From Acinetobacter colistiniresistens (lineage in GTDB: Bacteria; Pseudomonadota; Gammaproteobacteria; Pseudomonadales; Moraxellaceae), in assembly GCF_024582815.1 (NCBI RefSeq), contig NZ_CP102099.1, positions 1,798,001 to 1,862,000 on the forward strand: DNA of 64,000 bases, given 5' to 3'. The position numbers were made by a program, and so were the translations under genes. Positions 1 through 8,388 of this stretch are shown here, piece by piece. Below the pieces are notes generated by a model. The model searched no databases. It was not told where the DNA came from and saw only the letters and a list, made by a program, of their open reading frames with translations. Every line of letters starts with the position of its first letter. The first letter of the stretch is position 1.

Positions 1-389
1 AAGGTGATGACAGTATGTTCCCCGACTTTACTGGTTTCGAGTTTGCAAAAAAAAGAACTTAGCTGCAAATATCTTAAGGCGAGATGTAAAGCTGCTTCGA
101 TGGTTGGGCTACTGAGAATGGCAAACCCCCATGCCCCAAAGGTGGTGGTGTGATGTCTTAAACCAGCTTCAACCCCTATGGGGATTTCAGAACCTAATAA
201 ATCAATTAAGTTACGCAGTACTTGAAATTCTTGCTGAACATTGATTTCATGATGAATTTTCGATAAATCTTCAAGAGTAATATCACTCTTTTTTAGACAT
301 TGTGCAACGGTCAAACCATGCGATTGTCCGACGGCAACTAGCACACGAACAGCGTTTATATGGCGTGGAAAATCCCAGTGATGTTGCAT
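1..389 (-). CDS. AraC-family transcriptional regulator, N-terminal part (runs off the window)
   Basis: An open frame on the minus strand starts at an ATG at 389 (protein begins MQHHWDFPRHINAVRV) and is still open at base 1, giving about 129 residues. The stop TGA three codons upstream of the ATG makes 389 the first possible ATG. The visible part resembles the arabinose-binding-type N-terminal domain of AraC regulators of the OruR/ArgR-like group (the LLGSEIPIGVEAGLRHH stretch followed by FGAWGFAILSSPT). The C-terminal helix-turn-helix pair would lie outside the window. It is divergent from the desaturase operon that begins at 496, so it is the obvious candidate regulator of that operon. The family call is good; the effector is unknown. 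Confidence 0.75.
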   Translation of the reverse strand, partial: MQHHWDFPRHINAVRVLVAVGQSHGLTVAQCLKKSDITLEDLSKIHHEINVQQEFQVLRNLIDLLGSEIPIGVEAGLRHHTTTFGAWGFAILSSPTIEAALHLALRYLQLSSFFCKLETSKVGEHTVIT

Positions 390-395
390 ATAATC

Positions 396-413
396 ATGTC
401 ATGAAATGTCATG
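396..413. promoter_or_regulatory. Direct repeat ATGTCATG x2 with 10-bp period, candidate AraC operator
   Basis: Two exact copies of ATGTCATG lie at 396-403 and 406-413, separated by AA, so they repeat on the same face of the helix. They lie in the 106-bp gap between the divergent AraC-type gene and the desaturase operon, just upstream of the AraC start codon. AraC-family regulators commonly bind direct repeats, so this is a plausible operator. The assignment is inference. Confidence 0.4.
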
Positions 414-495
414 TTTTATATTATAAAGTCATTCTTTTGTGATGCAATCCTTTATATCTTTGACCATGTTGTTAAGTTAGATTGGAAGGTTGCAG

Positions 496-2742
496 ATGTT
501 GGTCGCACACAACGATGACTCTAGTAAAAATCAAAGTTTAGTCCTTGAGTTAAAGGCTTTATATGATACAACGAAAGCAAAAGTTGGCGATGAAGATTTA
601 GCTCATATCAGAAATGTTGCCGCGTATTCAAAAGCGATTAAAGCGCGTAGTGATAAGCTGATACAACAAGGTGGAAAACCCAATGCTGTAATGCGTGGCT
701 CTGTGTTGGGTGCGTTGCATATCTTGCTGGAATTTTCTGAACTGGGTCATAACATTATGCATGGTAGTTATGACCATTTGCCAAATTGTGGTGAATTCCA
801 TTCTGAACGTTGGGTATGGGGGATTGTTGCAGATCCGCATGAATGGCGTGTGATGCACCATCAAAATCATCATCCTTTTACTAATATTGTTGGTAAAGAC
901 CATGATATAGGCTATTCATTTTTGCGTTTAAAACCTGGTCAGAGTTGGTATGGGCATAATATTATTCAATTTCCATTACTCTGGTCGATAGCTTTAACAC
1001 CAAGTTATTATTTTACCTTTGTCACGGGGACATCGGCAGCGCGTACAGAAGGGCGTCGTGTATTAAGTAAAGAGACTTTAGCCCAATCATTTAAACTTAT
1101 TAAGCAACATGCTTTAAAAAATTTTATAAAAGAACCGCTTTCTGTTTCCCCTAAGCGAGTGTTGCCGACCTTTGCAGGGAATTATGCTAGTACGGTACTG
1201 GGCTATTTTCTTACTACAGCAGTTTTATTGCTGGAACATCATGCCCCAAATGTCGAATTATTTAGTGACCCTGGCGATGATGAGTCGGAAGAGGAGTATT
1301 TTCGTCGTCAAATTTTAGCAACCAGTAATTTTACGCCGTATGCCGACCTGGATCATTATTTTAAAAAACTGCTTGCGGAAGAAGTGAGGTTTGATAATCC
1401 ACCGCCCTTTGAGGTATTTTATGGTGGCTTAAATACGCATCTGGAGCACCATTTATTCCCCGATTTACCCTGTAATCGCCAACGTGAAATTCAACCGCGG
1501 GTTAAACAGCTTTGTTTAAAATATGGGCTGCCCTATAACGTGACACCGTTTGAAACGGTTGTTCCTTATATGATTAAAAATATTTTTAAACTCACTTTGC
1601 CAACTGGTGAGCTTGAACAAGGGAAACCGACAAAAATTCTAAAAAAACCGATGGAACTGCTGCGTCGCATTGCTTATGGCACTCGCTATAAACAACCCGA
1701 CATCATGACCTATTTACAAAAACCATTGTTTTATAATGTGCCAGTTAAAGTGGTAGCGGTCTATCCACAGGCTGAGGGACAGGCCTTGAAAGTGCATCTG
1801 GAAAAGCCTTTGGGTTGGGAGGAAGTGACATGGGAAGCCGGCGCATTTATTTCAGTCCGTGTCGAGGTCGATGGTCAATCGCTTGTTCGCCAATATAGCT
1901 TATTAAAAGACAGTATTGATGCTGGGAATAGCCTGGAAATTACCGTTAAACGCGTTGCGGATGGTCGGGTTTCAAACTATATCAATGGCCACATCAAGAC
2001 CAATTCGACAATGATTGTCGTCGGTACACCGCAATCATCACCCGATTTTATTATGAAAGAAGTGCCACAACAATCATTGTTTTTAGCGGGTGGTGTGGGC
2101 ATTACCCCGATCATCAGTATGTTGCGTAAAGCACATCGCGAGGCGCCGGATAGTCGGGGGACATTGTTGTACTTCAACCGCAATGAAAGCTCAATTATTT
2201 TTGAACATGAACTACGTGAAATTGCTGATGCATCAGGGTTTGACGTACAGTTTATCTGTGATGCGCTCAATTCGGAAGATGCACATAGGGGACAGATGCA
2301 GCAGGCTAAATTAAGCCCTGAACTGCTCTCAACACTGGTGCCAGATATCACGCAACGTGAAGTCTATGTTTGTGCCCCGCCAGGATTCATCGCCGCGTCA
2401 AAATCCATGCTATTAGACTTGGGTTTGCCTGAAACACAGTTTCATACTGAAAGTTTTACCGCACCGAGTGTAGAGCACCCGACCGATGGCAAAGACCATG
2501 TCATTCAGTTTGCGCGAAGTGATGTAGAGATTATTGTCGATGGCGGTACAACTTTACTAGAAGCAGCTCGGCAAGCTGGGGTTCACATTGCCTCAGGCTG
2601 TGAAAGAGGACTGTGTCGTGCGTGTGTATGTAACAAACTTGAAGGCTTGACCCACCTCGATGAGCATAAGGCTAGCCCTGATACACGTATTACTACCTGT
2701 AACAGCCTGCCACGCTCTGACAGACTGGTTTTGGATGTGTAA
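496..2742 (+). CDS. Fatty acid desaturase fused to ferredoxin reductase and 2Fe-2S ferredoxin
   Basis: The 748-residue protein joins three parts. Residues about 80-330 are a membrane fatty acid desaturase with the three histidine boxes (HNIMHG near 83, HEWRVMHHQNHH near 115, HLEHH near 314). Residues about 400-640 are an FAD/NAD(P)-binding oxidoreductase with RQYSLL (near 464) and GGVGITPI (near 532). The last 90 residues are a plant-type 2Fe-2S ferredoxin with Cys-x4-Cys-x2-Cys (CERGLCRAC near 701) and a late Cys. The fusion would carry electrons from NAD(P)H through FAD and the iron-sulfur cluster to the di-iron site, so the desaturase brings its own electron supply. A TTG at 490 is in frame, but ATG 496 sits 6 nt after the ribosome-binding site GGAAGG (484-489) and is preferred. 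The gene is first in an apparent operon; the substrate is unknown. Confidence 0.85.
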   Translation: MLVAHNDDSSKNQSLVLELKALYDTTKAKVGDEDLAHIRNVAAYSKAIKARSDKLIQQGGKPNAVMRGSVLGALHILLEFSELGHNIMHGSYDHLPNCGEFHSERWVWGIVADPHEWRVMHHQNHHPFTNIVGKDHDIGYSFLRLKPGQSWYGHNIIQFPLLWSIALTPSYYFTFVTGTSAARTEGRRVLSKETLAQSFKLIKQHALKNFIKEPLSVSPKRVLPTFAGNYASTVLGYFLTTAVLLLEHHAPNVELFSDPGDDESEEEYFRRQILATSNFTPYADLDHYFKKLLAEEVRFDNPPPFEVFYGGLNTHLEHHLFPDLPCNRQREIQPRVKQLCLKYGLPYNVTPFETVVPYMIKNIFKLTLPTGELEQGKPTKILKKPMELLRRIAYGTRYKQPDIMTYLQKPLFYNVPVKVVAVYPQAEGQALKVHLEKPLGWEEVTWEAGAFISVRVEVDGQSLVRQYSLLKDSIDAGNSLEITVKRVADGRVSNYINGHIKTNSTMIVVGTPQSSPDFIMKEVPQQSLFLAGGVGITPIISMLRKAHREAPDSRGTLLYFNRNESSIIFEHELREIADASGFDVQFICDALNSEDAHRGQMQQAKLSPELLSTLVPDITQREVYVCAPPGFIAASKSMLLDLGLPETQFHTESFTAPSVEHPTDGKDHVIQFARSDVEIIVDGGTTLLEAARQAGVHIASGCERGLCRACVCNKLEGLTHLDEHKASPDTRITTCNSLPRSDRLVLDV

Positions 2743-2784
2743 GTGTAAGCACATTATGGATAATCGCTTAGATGAGAAAAATGC

Positions 2785-3795
2785 ATGACGAAAATTGCAG
2801 TAATTCAGCCATCTTTATTGCTGGGTGAGGTTGATGCGAATCTGAAACGAGTTGAGGCTTTAATTCGCGACGCCAATCGTGAACATGCACCCGAGATTAT
2901 CGTTGTTCCTGAGGCTTTTACTTCACCTAATGTTTATTCGCCTATCTTGCGAACCACGCCACAGCCAATTGATGGCCGCCCATTTCAATTGATGAGAAAT
3001 TTGGCAAGAGAACTAGGTGTAGTTCTGGCTGGTGGTTTCCTCTCGATTCGGGGGAAGCATACGTATGGCACTTATCTGTTAGCTGAACCCAATGGGGTCG
3101 TGCATCTGCATGACAAGGATATTCCTACGGCCTGGGAGCAAAACTTTTATATTGGTGGCAAAGATAATGGTGTCGTGGAATGCCAAAGCTTAGGTTGCAA
3201 AGTTGGCCTTATGTCTGGTTGGGAGTGGGCCCGTATGGGGACAGCTGCCCGTGTGCGCAATGAAAAGGTACAACTGGTGCTTGGTGGTATGTTTTGGTGG
3301 TCAATGCCCTTGAATTGGTACGGCCCGCTAGGCCGCCTCTTGAGAGCGGAACATGCGTTGTATCGCGAGCAACAACGTCAATTACCAGGACAAGTGGCTA
3401 GGTTGACTGGCGTACCCGTGGCGCATGCTGCGCATGTGGGAAAAATTCAATGCAATACCCCTTTACTGCCTGTAGTCAACTGGCAAACTGAAATGATTGG
3501 TGAGTCTCAGATATGTGATTCTTCAGGGAAAATATTAGTAAGACTTGGTTACGATGATGGCGAAGGCCACGTTGCTGCTGATGTTTCTATCGATATGCCA
3601 AAACCTATTGATCCCATTCGTGATCAATATTGGATTTTTAAAATAACGCCATTAAGCCAAATCGGATGGCTTGCAACAAATTTACATGGAACTGTTTCTT
3701 ACCGATTACGCCATCGACTCGGGAGATTTCCTTGGCAATCGTTGAAGTCACATGATTTGCCAAATTTCATAGATTCAGAACATGGTTGTTTATAA
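2785..3795 (+). CDS. Nitrilase-superfamily (carbon-nitrogen hydrolase) protein lacking the catalytic cysteine
   Basis: The 336-residue protein has the nitrilase fold signature: Glu43 in VVPEAFTS and Lys111 in LHDKDIPT align with two members of the Glu-Lys-Cys triad. The nucleophile region, normally vGv-x-x-Cys-W/Y-E, reads VGLMSGWEW, which places Gly145 where the catalytic Cys should be. Glu119 (WEQNF) is also present. As read, the protein should not form the thioester intermediate of this family. It may be a pseudo-enzyme, or may use another residue such as the neighbouring Ser144. It starts 42 bp after the desaturase fusion and lies 93 bp before the acyl-CoA synthetase, so it probably belongs to the same transcript. 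The fold call is confident; the function is not known. Confidence 0.75.
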   Translation: MTKIAVIQPSLLLGEVDANLKRVEALIRDANREHAPEIIVVPEAFTSPNVYSPILRTTPQPIDGRPFQLMRNLARELGVVLAGGFLSIRGKHTYGTYLLAEPNGVVHLHDKDIPTAWEQNFYIGGKDNGVVECQSLGCKVGLMSGWEWARMGTAARVRNEKVQLVLGGMFWWSMPLNWYGPLGRLLRAEHALYREQQRQLPGQVARLTGVPVAHAAHVGKIQCNTPLLPVVNWQTEMIGESQICDSSGKILVRLGYDDGEGHVAADVSIDMPKPIDPIRDQYWIFKITPLSQIGWLATNLHGTVSYRLRHRLGRFPWQSLKSHDLPNFIDSEHGCL

Positions 3796-3888
3796 CAAAT
3801 CCCGTCATCAGCATCTATATGCATTTCTTTTGAATGATGTCATTTCAGCAAATGGCATTTTACTATCTGTAGAATATCGAGTTAGAAC

Positions 3889-5724
3889 ATGAGCAAGACC
3901 AATTACATTTCTCTAAACCGTTTTGCCTATCAGCTGCCGTTTATTGCTAGGAAGCTGCCAAAAATGTTGCAGGGCTTATTGATTACTCAAAATAGCAATG
4001 CCAAGTCCAAGACTGGTTTAGGCTGGGCTGTAGAAAAGGCAGCCAAGAAAAACCCTCAAGGTACGGCAGTGCTTTATCAAGATGTAAAACTGAGCTATCA
4101 GGAGTTTAATGCTTGGGCTAATCAGATTGCCAACTATTTTAAGGCACAGGGTTTTCGTAAAGGGGATGTCGTTGCTGTTTTAATGGAAAACCGGCCTGAA
4201 TTATTGGTTTTGGTTGCGGGTTTGGCCAAAATAGGGGGCGTTGCTGCACTGATTAATACTTCACAAAGTGGTCGAGTACTTGAACACAGTATTAATCTGG
4301 TTAAGCCAAGAGCAGCAATTGTTGGGCAGGAAATGTATGAAGTACTGGCTCAGTCACAACACAATATTGAATTGACACAGGCTGCAATCTATTGGGTAGC
4401 GGATGCGGATACTCGTATTGACGTGGGTTGTGAACCTGAAAATACACAAAACTTGATGCGTTTGATTAGAAATTCTGCAAAACATAACCCTGCTACGACC
4501 AATAGTATTTGTGGCAGTGATGGTTTATTTCTGATTTATACTTCGGGGACAACAGGTTTACCAAAGGCTGCGATATTTAATCATGCCCGTTTTATGAAAG
4601 CTTATGGTGGTTTCGGATATACCTTGCAACTTGATAAAGACGATATTATTTATGTTACATTGCCGCTTTATCATGCAACGGGGATGGTGGTCTGTTGGGG
4701 GGCGGCTTTGGCTGGTTATTCCGGCATTGCGTTACGGCGTAAGTTTTCGGCTTCTGCGTTCTGGAAAGATATTTCTGCGTTTCAGGCAACTGCTTTTGGT
4801 TATGTTGGGGAGTTATGCCGATATTTATTGGAGACACCCCCATCAGCATATGATAGTAATCATCGACTGACTAAAATGATTGGTAATGGTTTACGTCCTA
4901 ATATCTGGATGGAGTTTAAGCAACGTTTTGGTGTGCAACAGGTGATGGAGTTCTATGCCTCATCTGAGGGAAACATTGGTTTTAGCAATGTTTTCAATTT
5001 TGATAATACCATGGGCTTTTCACCTATGCCTTATGCTGTGGTGAAATATGATGAGGTGGCTGGCGAACCGCTACGCAATCAACAAGGCCATTTAATTCGT
5101 GTTAAACGTAATGAGACAGGTCTGTTGATTGGTAAAATTACTAAAAGACCCCCTTTTGATGGTTACACAGATGCCAGTAAAAGTCAGAGTTCTATGCTTA
5201 CAGATGTCTTTAAACAGGGTGATTGTTACTTTAATACAGGAGATCTGGTCAAGAATATTGGTTTTCGTCATACGCAATTTGTCGATCGTACCGGGGATAC
5301 CTTTCGCTGGAAAGGTGAAAATGTCTCAACAACAGAAGTTGAAAATATCATTAGCAGTTTGCCATTTGTGCAAGATGCAGTGGTCTATGGTGTTGAAATC
5401 GCGGGGACGAATGGGCGCGCAGGGATGGTCGCAATTACACTCGCAGGCGGATCTGCTATCGACAAGATAAAATTAAGCGTGCTGTTAAACCATTTAAAAG
5501 ACAATTTGCCGAACTATGCGGTCCCACTTTTTGTTCGTATTCGGCAAAATGTGGAAACGACGGCAACATTTAAATATCAGAAGCATAGTTTAAAACAAGA
5601 GGCTTTTAATCCTGAAAAAGTGGGCAATGATAGATTGTTTGTGCTATTGCCCAAAGCTCTCCATTTTTCCCCTATAGATCATGTAATCTATGATGCAATT
5701 CATCAGGGTGACTATCGTTTTTAA
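3889..5724 (+). CDS. FATP/very-long-chain-type acyl-CoA synthetase (AMP-binding enzyme)
   Basis: The 611-residue adenylate-forming enzyme carries the P-loop-like motif YTSGTTGLPKAA, the YASSEGNIGF adenine motif and the NTGDL...DRTGDTFRWKGENVSTTEVEN motif, which is characteristic of the FATP/FadD6-type long-chain acyl-CoA synthetases. It should activate a long-chain fatty acid with ATP and CoA. The N-terminus has no clear transmembrane helix. It is the third gene of the cluster with the desaturase fusion and the nitrilase-like protein. Activation of the desaturase product, or recycling of a fatty acid released by the cluster, is a reasonable inference. An independent promoter in the 93-bp gap cannot be excluded. 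Confidence 0.85.
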   Translation: MSKTNYISLNRFAYQLPFIARKLPKMLQGLLITQNSNAKSKTGLGWAVEKAAKKNPQGTAVLYQDVKLSYQEFNAWANQIANYFKAQGFRKGDVVAVLMENRPELLVLVAGLAKIGGVAALINTSQSGRVLEHSINLVKPRAAIVGQEMYEVLAQSQHNIELTQAAIYWVADADTRIDVGCEPENTQNLMRLIRNSAKHNPATTNSICGSDGLFLIYTSGTTGLPKAAIFNHARFMKAYGGFGYTLQLDKDDIIYVTLPLYHATGMVVCWGAALAGYSGIALRRKFSASAFWKDISAFQATAFGYVGELCRYLLETPPSAYDSNHRLTKMIGNGLRPNIWMEFKQRFGVQQVMEFYASSEGNIGFSNVFNFDNTMGFSPMPYAVVKYDEVAGEPLRNQQGHLIRVKRNETGLLIGKITKRPPFDGYTDASKSQSSMLTDVFKQGDCYFNTGDLVKNIGFRHTQFVDRTGDTFRWKGENVSTTEVENIISSLPFVQDAVVYGVEIAGTNGRAGMVAITLAGGSAIDKIKLSVLLNHLKDNLPNYAVPLFVRIRQNVETTATFKYQKHSLKQEAFNPEKVGNDRLFVLLPKALHFSPIDHVIYDAIHQGDYRF

Positions 5725-5809
5725 TCAATAAGACTCAACTTTAGAACAACCAATTTATTTTCTAATTGGAAGCGTTGGATAAAAATTAAATATTGCTCAC
5801 GCAATTTTA

Positions 5810-5835
5810 GAGGGCGTATACGCTACTACGCCCTC
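5810..5835. terminator. Strong hairpin between convergent genes
   Basis: A perfect 9-bp stem (GAGGGCGTA / TACGCCCTC, 8-nt loop) lies between the acyl-CoA synthetase and the convergent SIMPL-domain gene. Neither side has a long T tract, so it is only a probable bidirectional terminator. Confidence 0.45.
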
Positions 5836-5848
5836 GACCCATATTGAC

Positions 5849-6550
5849 TTATTTAAACTGGATTGAACCATTGGCACTGACCGTGATTTTTGATTCACCT
5901 GCAGCCATGTCCTGTGCTGGTGCAGCTTCAGCCATTGCAAACTTGGCCATTCCACCACGCATCATTGGTTGCGGGAAATAATTGCTGGTATTCAAGTTTA
6001 AACTCACAAGATTATATTGGCCTTTATTCCATGCTTGGGTAATGGCTTGTGCGCGTTGTTGGAAGTTTTTCGATGCTTCAATCATGAGTTCATTTTCAAC
6101 TTTTTTACGCTGTTCATCAGAGACAGTGAAGTTAACCGATTGAGTTTGGAAACTCTGTTGCAACTCGCTGATCAACTGACTTGCTGCTTTAAAGTCTTTA
6201 CTTTCTAGCTGGATTTCAGCACGAGCACGCCACTCTTTCAATTTATTGCTGTCATTGTCGTACACAGGGTAGGTACTTTGTGCACCTGTTTCGACTTTAA
6301 CTTGTGGATATTTACGGGCAATCGCTTGCGCCTGATTCATCAGTTGGTTGATCTGGCTAGAGAGCTCTGCAGGTTGTTTGTTACTTTTCTCAATAAATAA
6401 TACGGCACGCATTTCATCATTGGCGACTTGGCGTGAGGCATCCGCCTGGATATTAACGATGTTGTAGTTCAAATTCTCAGTCTCGTGAGCAAAAAGGTTT
6501 GGGCTTAATGCTGCCCCGATCATTAATGTAGCAAGTGCTAAAGTACGCAT
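5849..6550 (-). CDS. SIMPL-domain (DUF541) periplasmic protein
   Basis: The 233-residue protein starts with a signal peptide (MRTLALATLMIGAALSPNLFA, cleavage near residue 21). It continues with the SIMPL/DUF541 pattern: VNIQADASRQVANDEMRAVLFIE, a long helical middle with SSQINQLMNQAQAIARKYPQVKVETG, and a C-terminal strand ending KITVSANGSIQFK. Members are exported proteins of poorly defined function, some implicated in oxidative-stress tolerance. AAGGA sits 8 nt before the ATG. It is monocistronic, and its neighbours give no functional hint. Confidence 0.8.
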   Translation of the reverse strand: MRTLALATLMIGAALSPNLFAHETENLNYNIVNIQADASRQVANDEMRAVLFIEKSNKQPAELSSQINQLMNQAQAIARKYPQVKVETGAQSTYPVYDNDSNKLKEWRARAEIQLESKDFKAASQLISELQQSFQTQSVNFTVSDEQRKKVENELMIEASKNFQQRAQAITQAWNKGQYNLVSLNLNTSNYFPQPMMRGGMAKFAMAEAAPAQDMAAGESKITVSANGSIQFK

Positions 6551-7014
6551 AAAAATGTCCTTAGAATTGGGTATCGAAAAATTATTTTTACTCGTTCGAT
6601 ATTAAAAAGAACTGATGGTGAACTTCAGCATATTTTGTGGTGACTTTGTAAGAGATTAGCAGTGTTTTGCAACCACAAAACAAAACAAAAAATATTATAA
6701 ATGAAAGGATTATATGTATTGATTTGACCATTTATCTAAAAATGGAAGCAGGATTAAAAAAGCTTACTTTCTTTAGCTTGTCACATAGTATGATGATAAT
6801 TCATCATAACGATTGGAATGAAACATCTTTTCAATATGTTTAGATGCATGTAAGACAGAAAAAGTGTTTATTTTATTTCAAAATTAGGTATCATCTCGCT
6901 CCTAGTTGAAAGATATAAACATGTGTCTGCACTAGATTCTAAAAAGCACCGAGTCAAACGACCGCAAGTCACCAGACTTATTTCTTTTACCCATATCAGA
7001 GATGGTAATTCGAT
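6551..7014. promoter_or_regulatory. 464-bp divergent promoter region with inverted repeat ATGATGA-TAAT-TCATCAT
   Basis: This AT-rich gap separates the SIMPL gene (minus) from dat (plus) and must hold both promoters. The clearest element is the inverted repeat at 6790-6807 (ATGATGA, 4-nt spacer, TCATCAT). It partly resembles a Fur box in its left half (ATGATAAT) but departs from the 19-bp consensus on the right. A small GTTTTG/CAAAAC hairpin occurs near 6663-6681. No tRNA or convincing small RNA was seen. Confidence 0.3.
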
Positions 7015-8385
7015 ATGAGCGTTACTTCCGTAAATCCTGCCGCTAATGCAACTAACGAATATTATCTGACTCGCCAAAGTCAGATGGAATCGAATGTTCG
7101 TAGTTATCCACGTAAATTACCGTTAGCGATAGCGAAAGCACAAGGCTGCTGGGTTACTGATGTTGAAGGTACAGAGTACCTTGATTGTTTAGCTGGGGCA
7201 GGAACATTGGCTTTGGGCCATAATCATCCTGCGGTGATTCAAAGTATTCAAGACACACTGGCAAGTGGTTTGCCATTGCATACTTTAGACTTAACGACTC
7301 CTTTAAAAGATGCGTTTACTGAAGCGCTTTTGGCTTATTTGCCAGGCGGTCAAGAAGAATATTGCCTACAGTTCTGTGGTCCATCTGGTGCAGATGGTAC
7401 AGAAGCAGCGATTAAATTAGCGAAAACTTATACGGGTCGTAGCACAGTGATTAGTTTCTCTGGTGGCTATCATGGTATGACGCACGGCGCGCTTGCAATG
7501 ACAGGTAACTTGTCAGCGAAGAATGCGGTGAATGGCTTAATGCCTGGCGTGCAATTTATGCCATACCCACATGAATATCGTTGCCCACTTGGTTTAGGTG
7601 GGGAAGCAGGTGTTGACGCTTTAACTTACTTCTTTGAAAACTTCATTGAAGATGTTGAAAGCGGTGTCACCAAGCCTGCAGCTGTGATCCTTGAAGCAAT
7701 TCAAGGTGAAGGTGGTGTTGTTACTGCGCCAGTAAAATGGTTGCAAAAAATCCGTGAAGTGACTGAAAAGCACAACATCGTTTTAATTTTGGACGAAGTT
7801 CAAGCTGGTTTTGCACGTTCAGGTAAAATGTTTGCCTTTGAACATGCAGGAATCGAGCCTGATGTTGTGGTGATGTCTAAAGCGGTAGGTGGTAGCTTAC
7901 CACTTGCAGTATTGGGTATTAAACGCAAGTTTGATGCTTGGCAGCCTGCAGGTCACACGGGAACTTTCCGTGGTAACCAACTTGCGATGGGTACAGGTTT
8001 AGCATCACTTCAAGTGATCAAAGAACAAAACCTTGCTCAAAATGCGCAAGAGCGTGGTGATTTCTTACAAGCCGAGTTCAAGAAACTTGCGCAAGAATTC
8101 CCATGTATTGGTAACGTACGTGGTCGTGGTTTGATGATCGGTGTTGAGATCGTTGACGAGCGTAAACCTGCGGACCATATGGGTTCATTACCTGCGGATG
8201 CTCAATTGGCTGCTGCGATCCAGACGGCTTGTTTCAACAATAAATTATTGCTTGAAAAAGGTGGTCGTAACGGTACTGTAATTCGTTTACTTTGCCCATT
8301 GATTATCAATCAAGAAGAGTGCGTAGAAGCGGTTGCTCGCTTCAAGAAAGCTGTTGCTGAAGCATTGAAAGCAGTACGAGGCTAA
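7015..8385 (+). CDS. dat: Diaminobutyrate--2-oxoglutarate aminotransferase
   Basis: This 456-residue class-III PLP aminotransferase converts L-aspartate semialdehyde plus glutamate to 2,4-diaminobutyrate. It shows the expected [15 protein letters not shown] cofactor-binding segment, the Asp of [15 protein letters not shown], and the PLP lysine at Lys289 ([15 protein letters not shown]). Length and the following gene fit Acinetobacter Dat. It is followed after 3 nt by ddc, and together they make 1,3-diaminopropane, the characteristic polyamine of the genus. AGAGATGG upstream of the ATG serves as a ribosome-binding site. Confidence 0.95.
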   Translation: MSVTSVNPAANATNEYYLTRQSQMESNVRSYPRKLPLAIAKAQGCWVTDVEGTEYLDCLAGAGTLALGHNHPAVIQSIQDTLASGLPLHTLDLTTPLKDAFTEALLAYLPGGQEEYCLQFCGPSGADGTEAAIKLAKTYTGRSTVISFSGGYHGMTHGALAMTGNLSAKNAVNGLMPGVQFMPYPHEYRCPLGLGGEAGVDALTYFFENFIEDVESGVTKPAAVILEAIQGEGGVVTAPVKWLQKIREVTEKHNIVLILDEVQAGFARSGKMFAFEHAGIEPDVVVMSKAVGGSLPLAVLGIKRKFDAWQPAGHTGTFRGNQLAMGTGLASLQVIKEQNLAQNAQERGDFLQAEFKKLAQEFPCIGNVRGRGLMIGVEIVDERKPADHMGSLPADAQLAAAIQTACFNNKLLLEKGGRNGTVIRLLCPLIINQEECVEAVARFKKAVAEALKAVRG

Positions 8386-8388
8386 TTC

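Noticed and set aside
490..495. TTG at 490 as start of the desaturase fusion
   Set aside because: It overlaps the ribosome-binding site GGAAGG. ATG 496 is at the correct distance.
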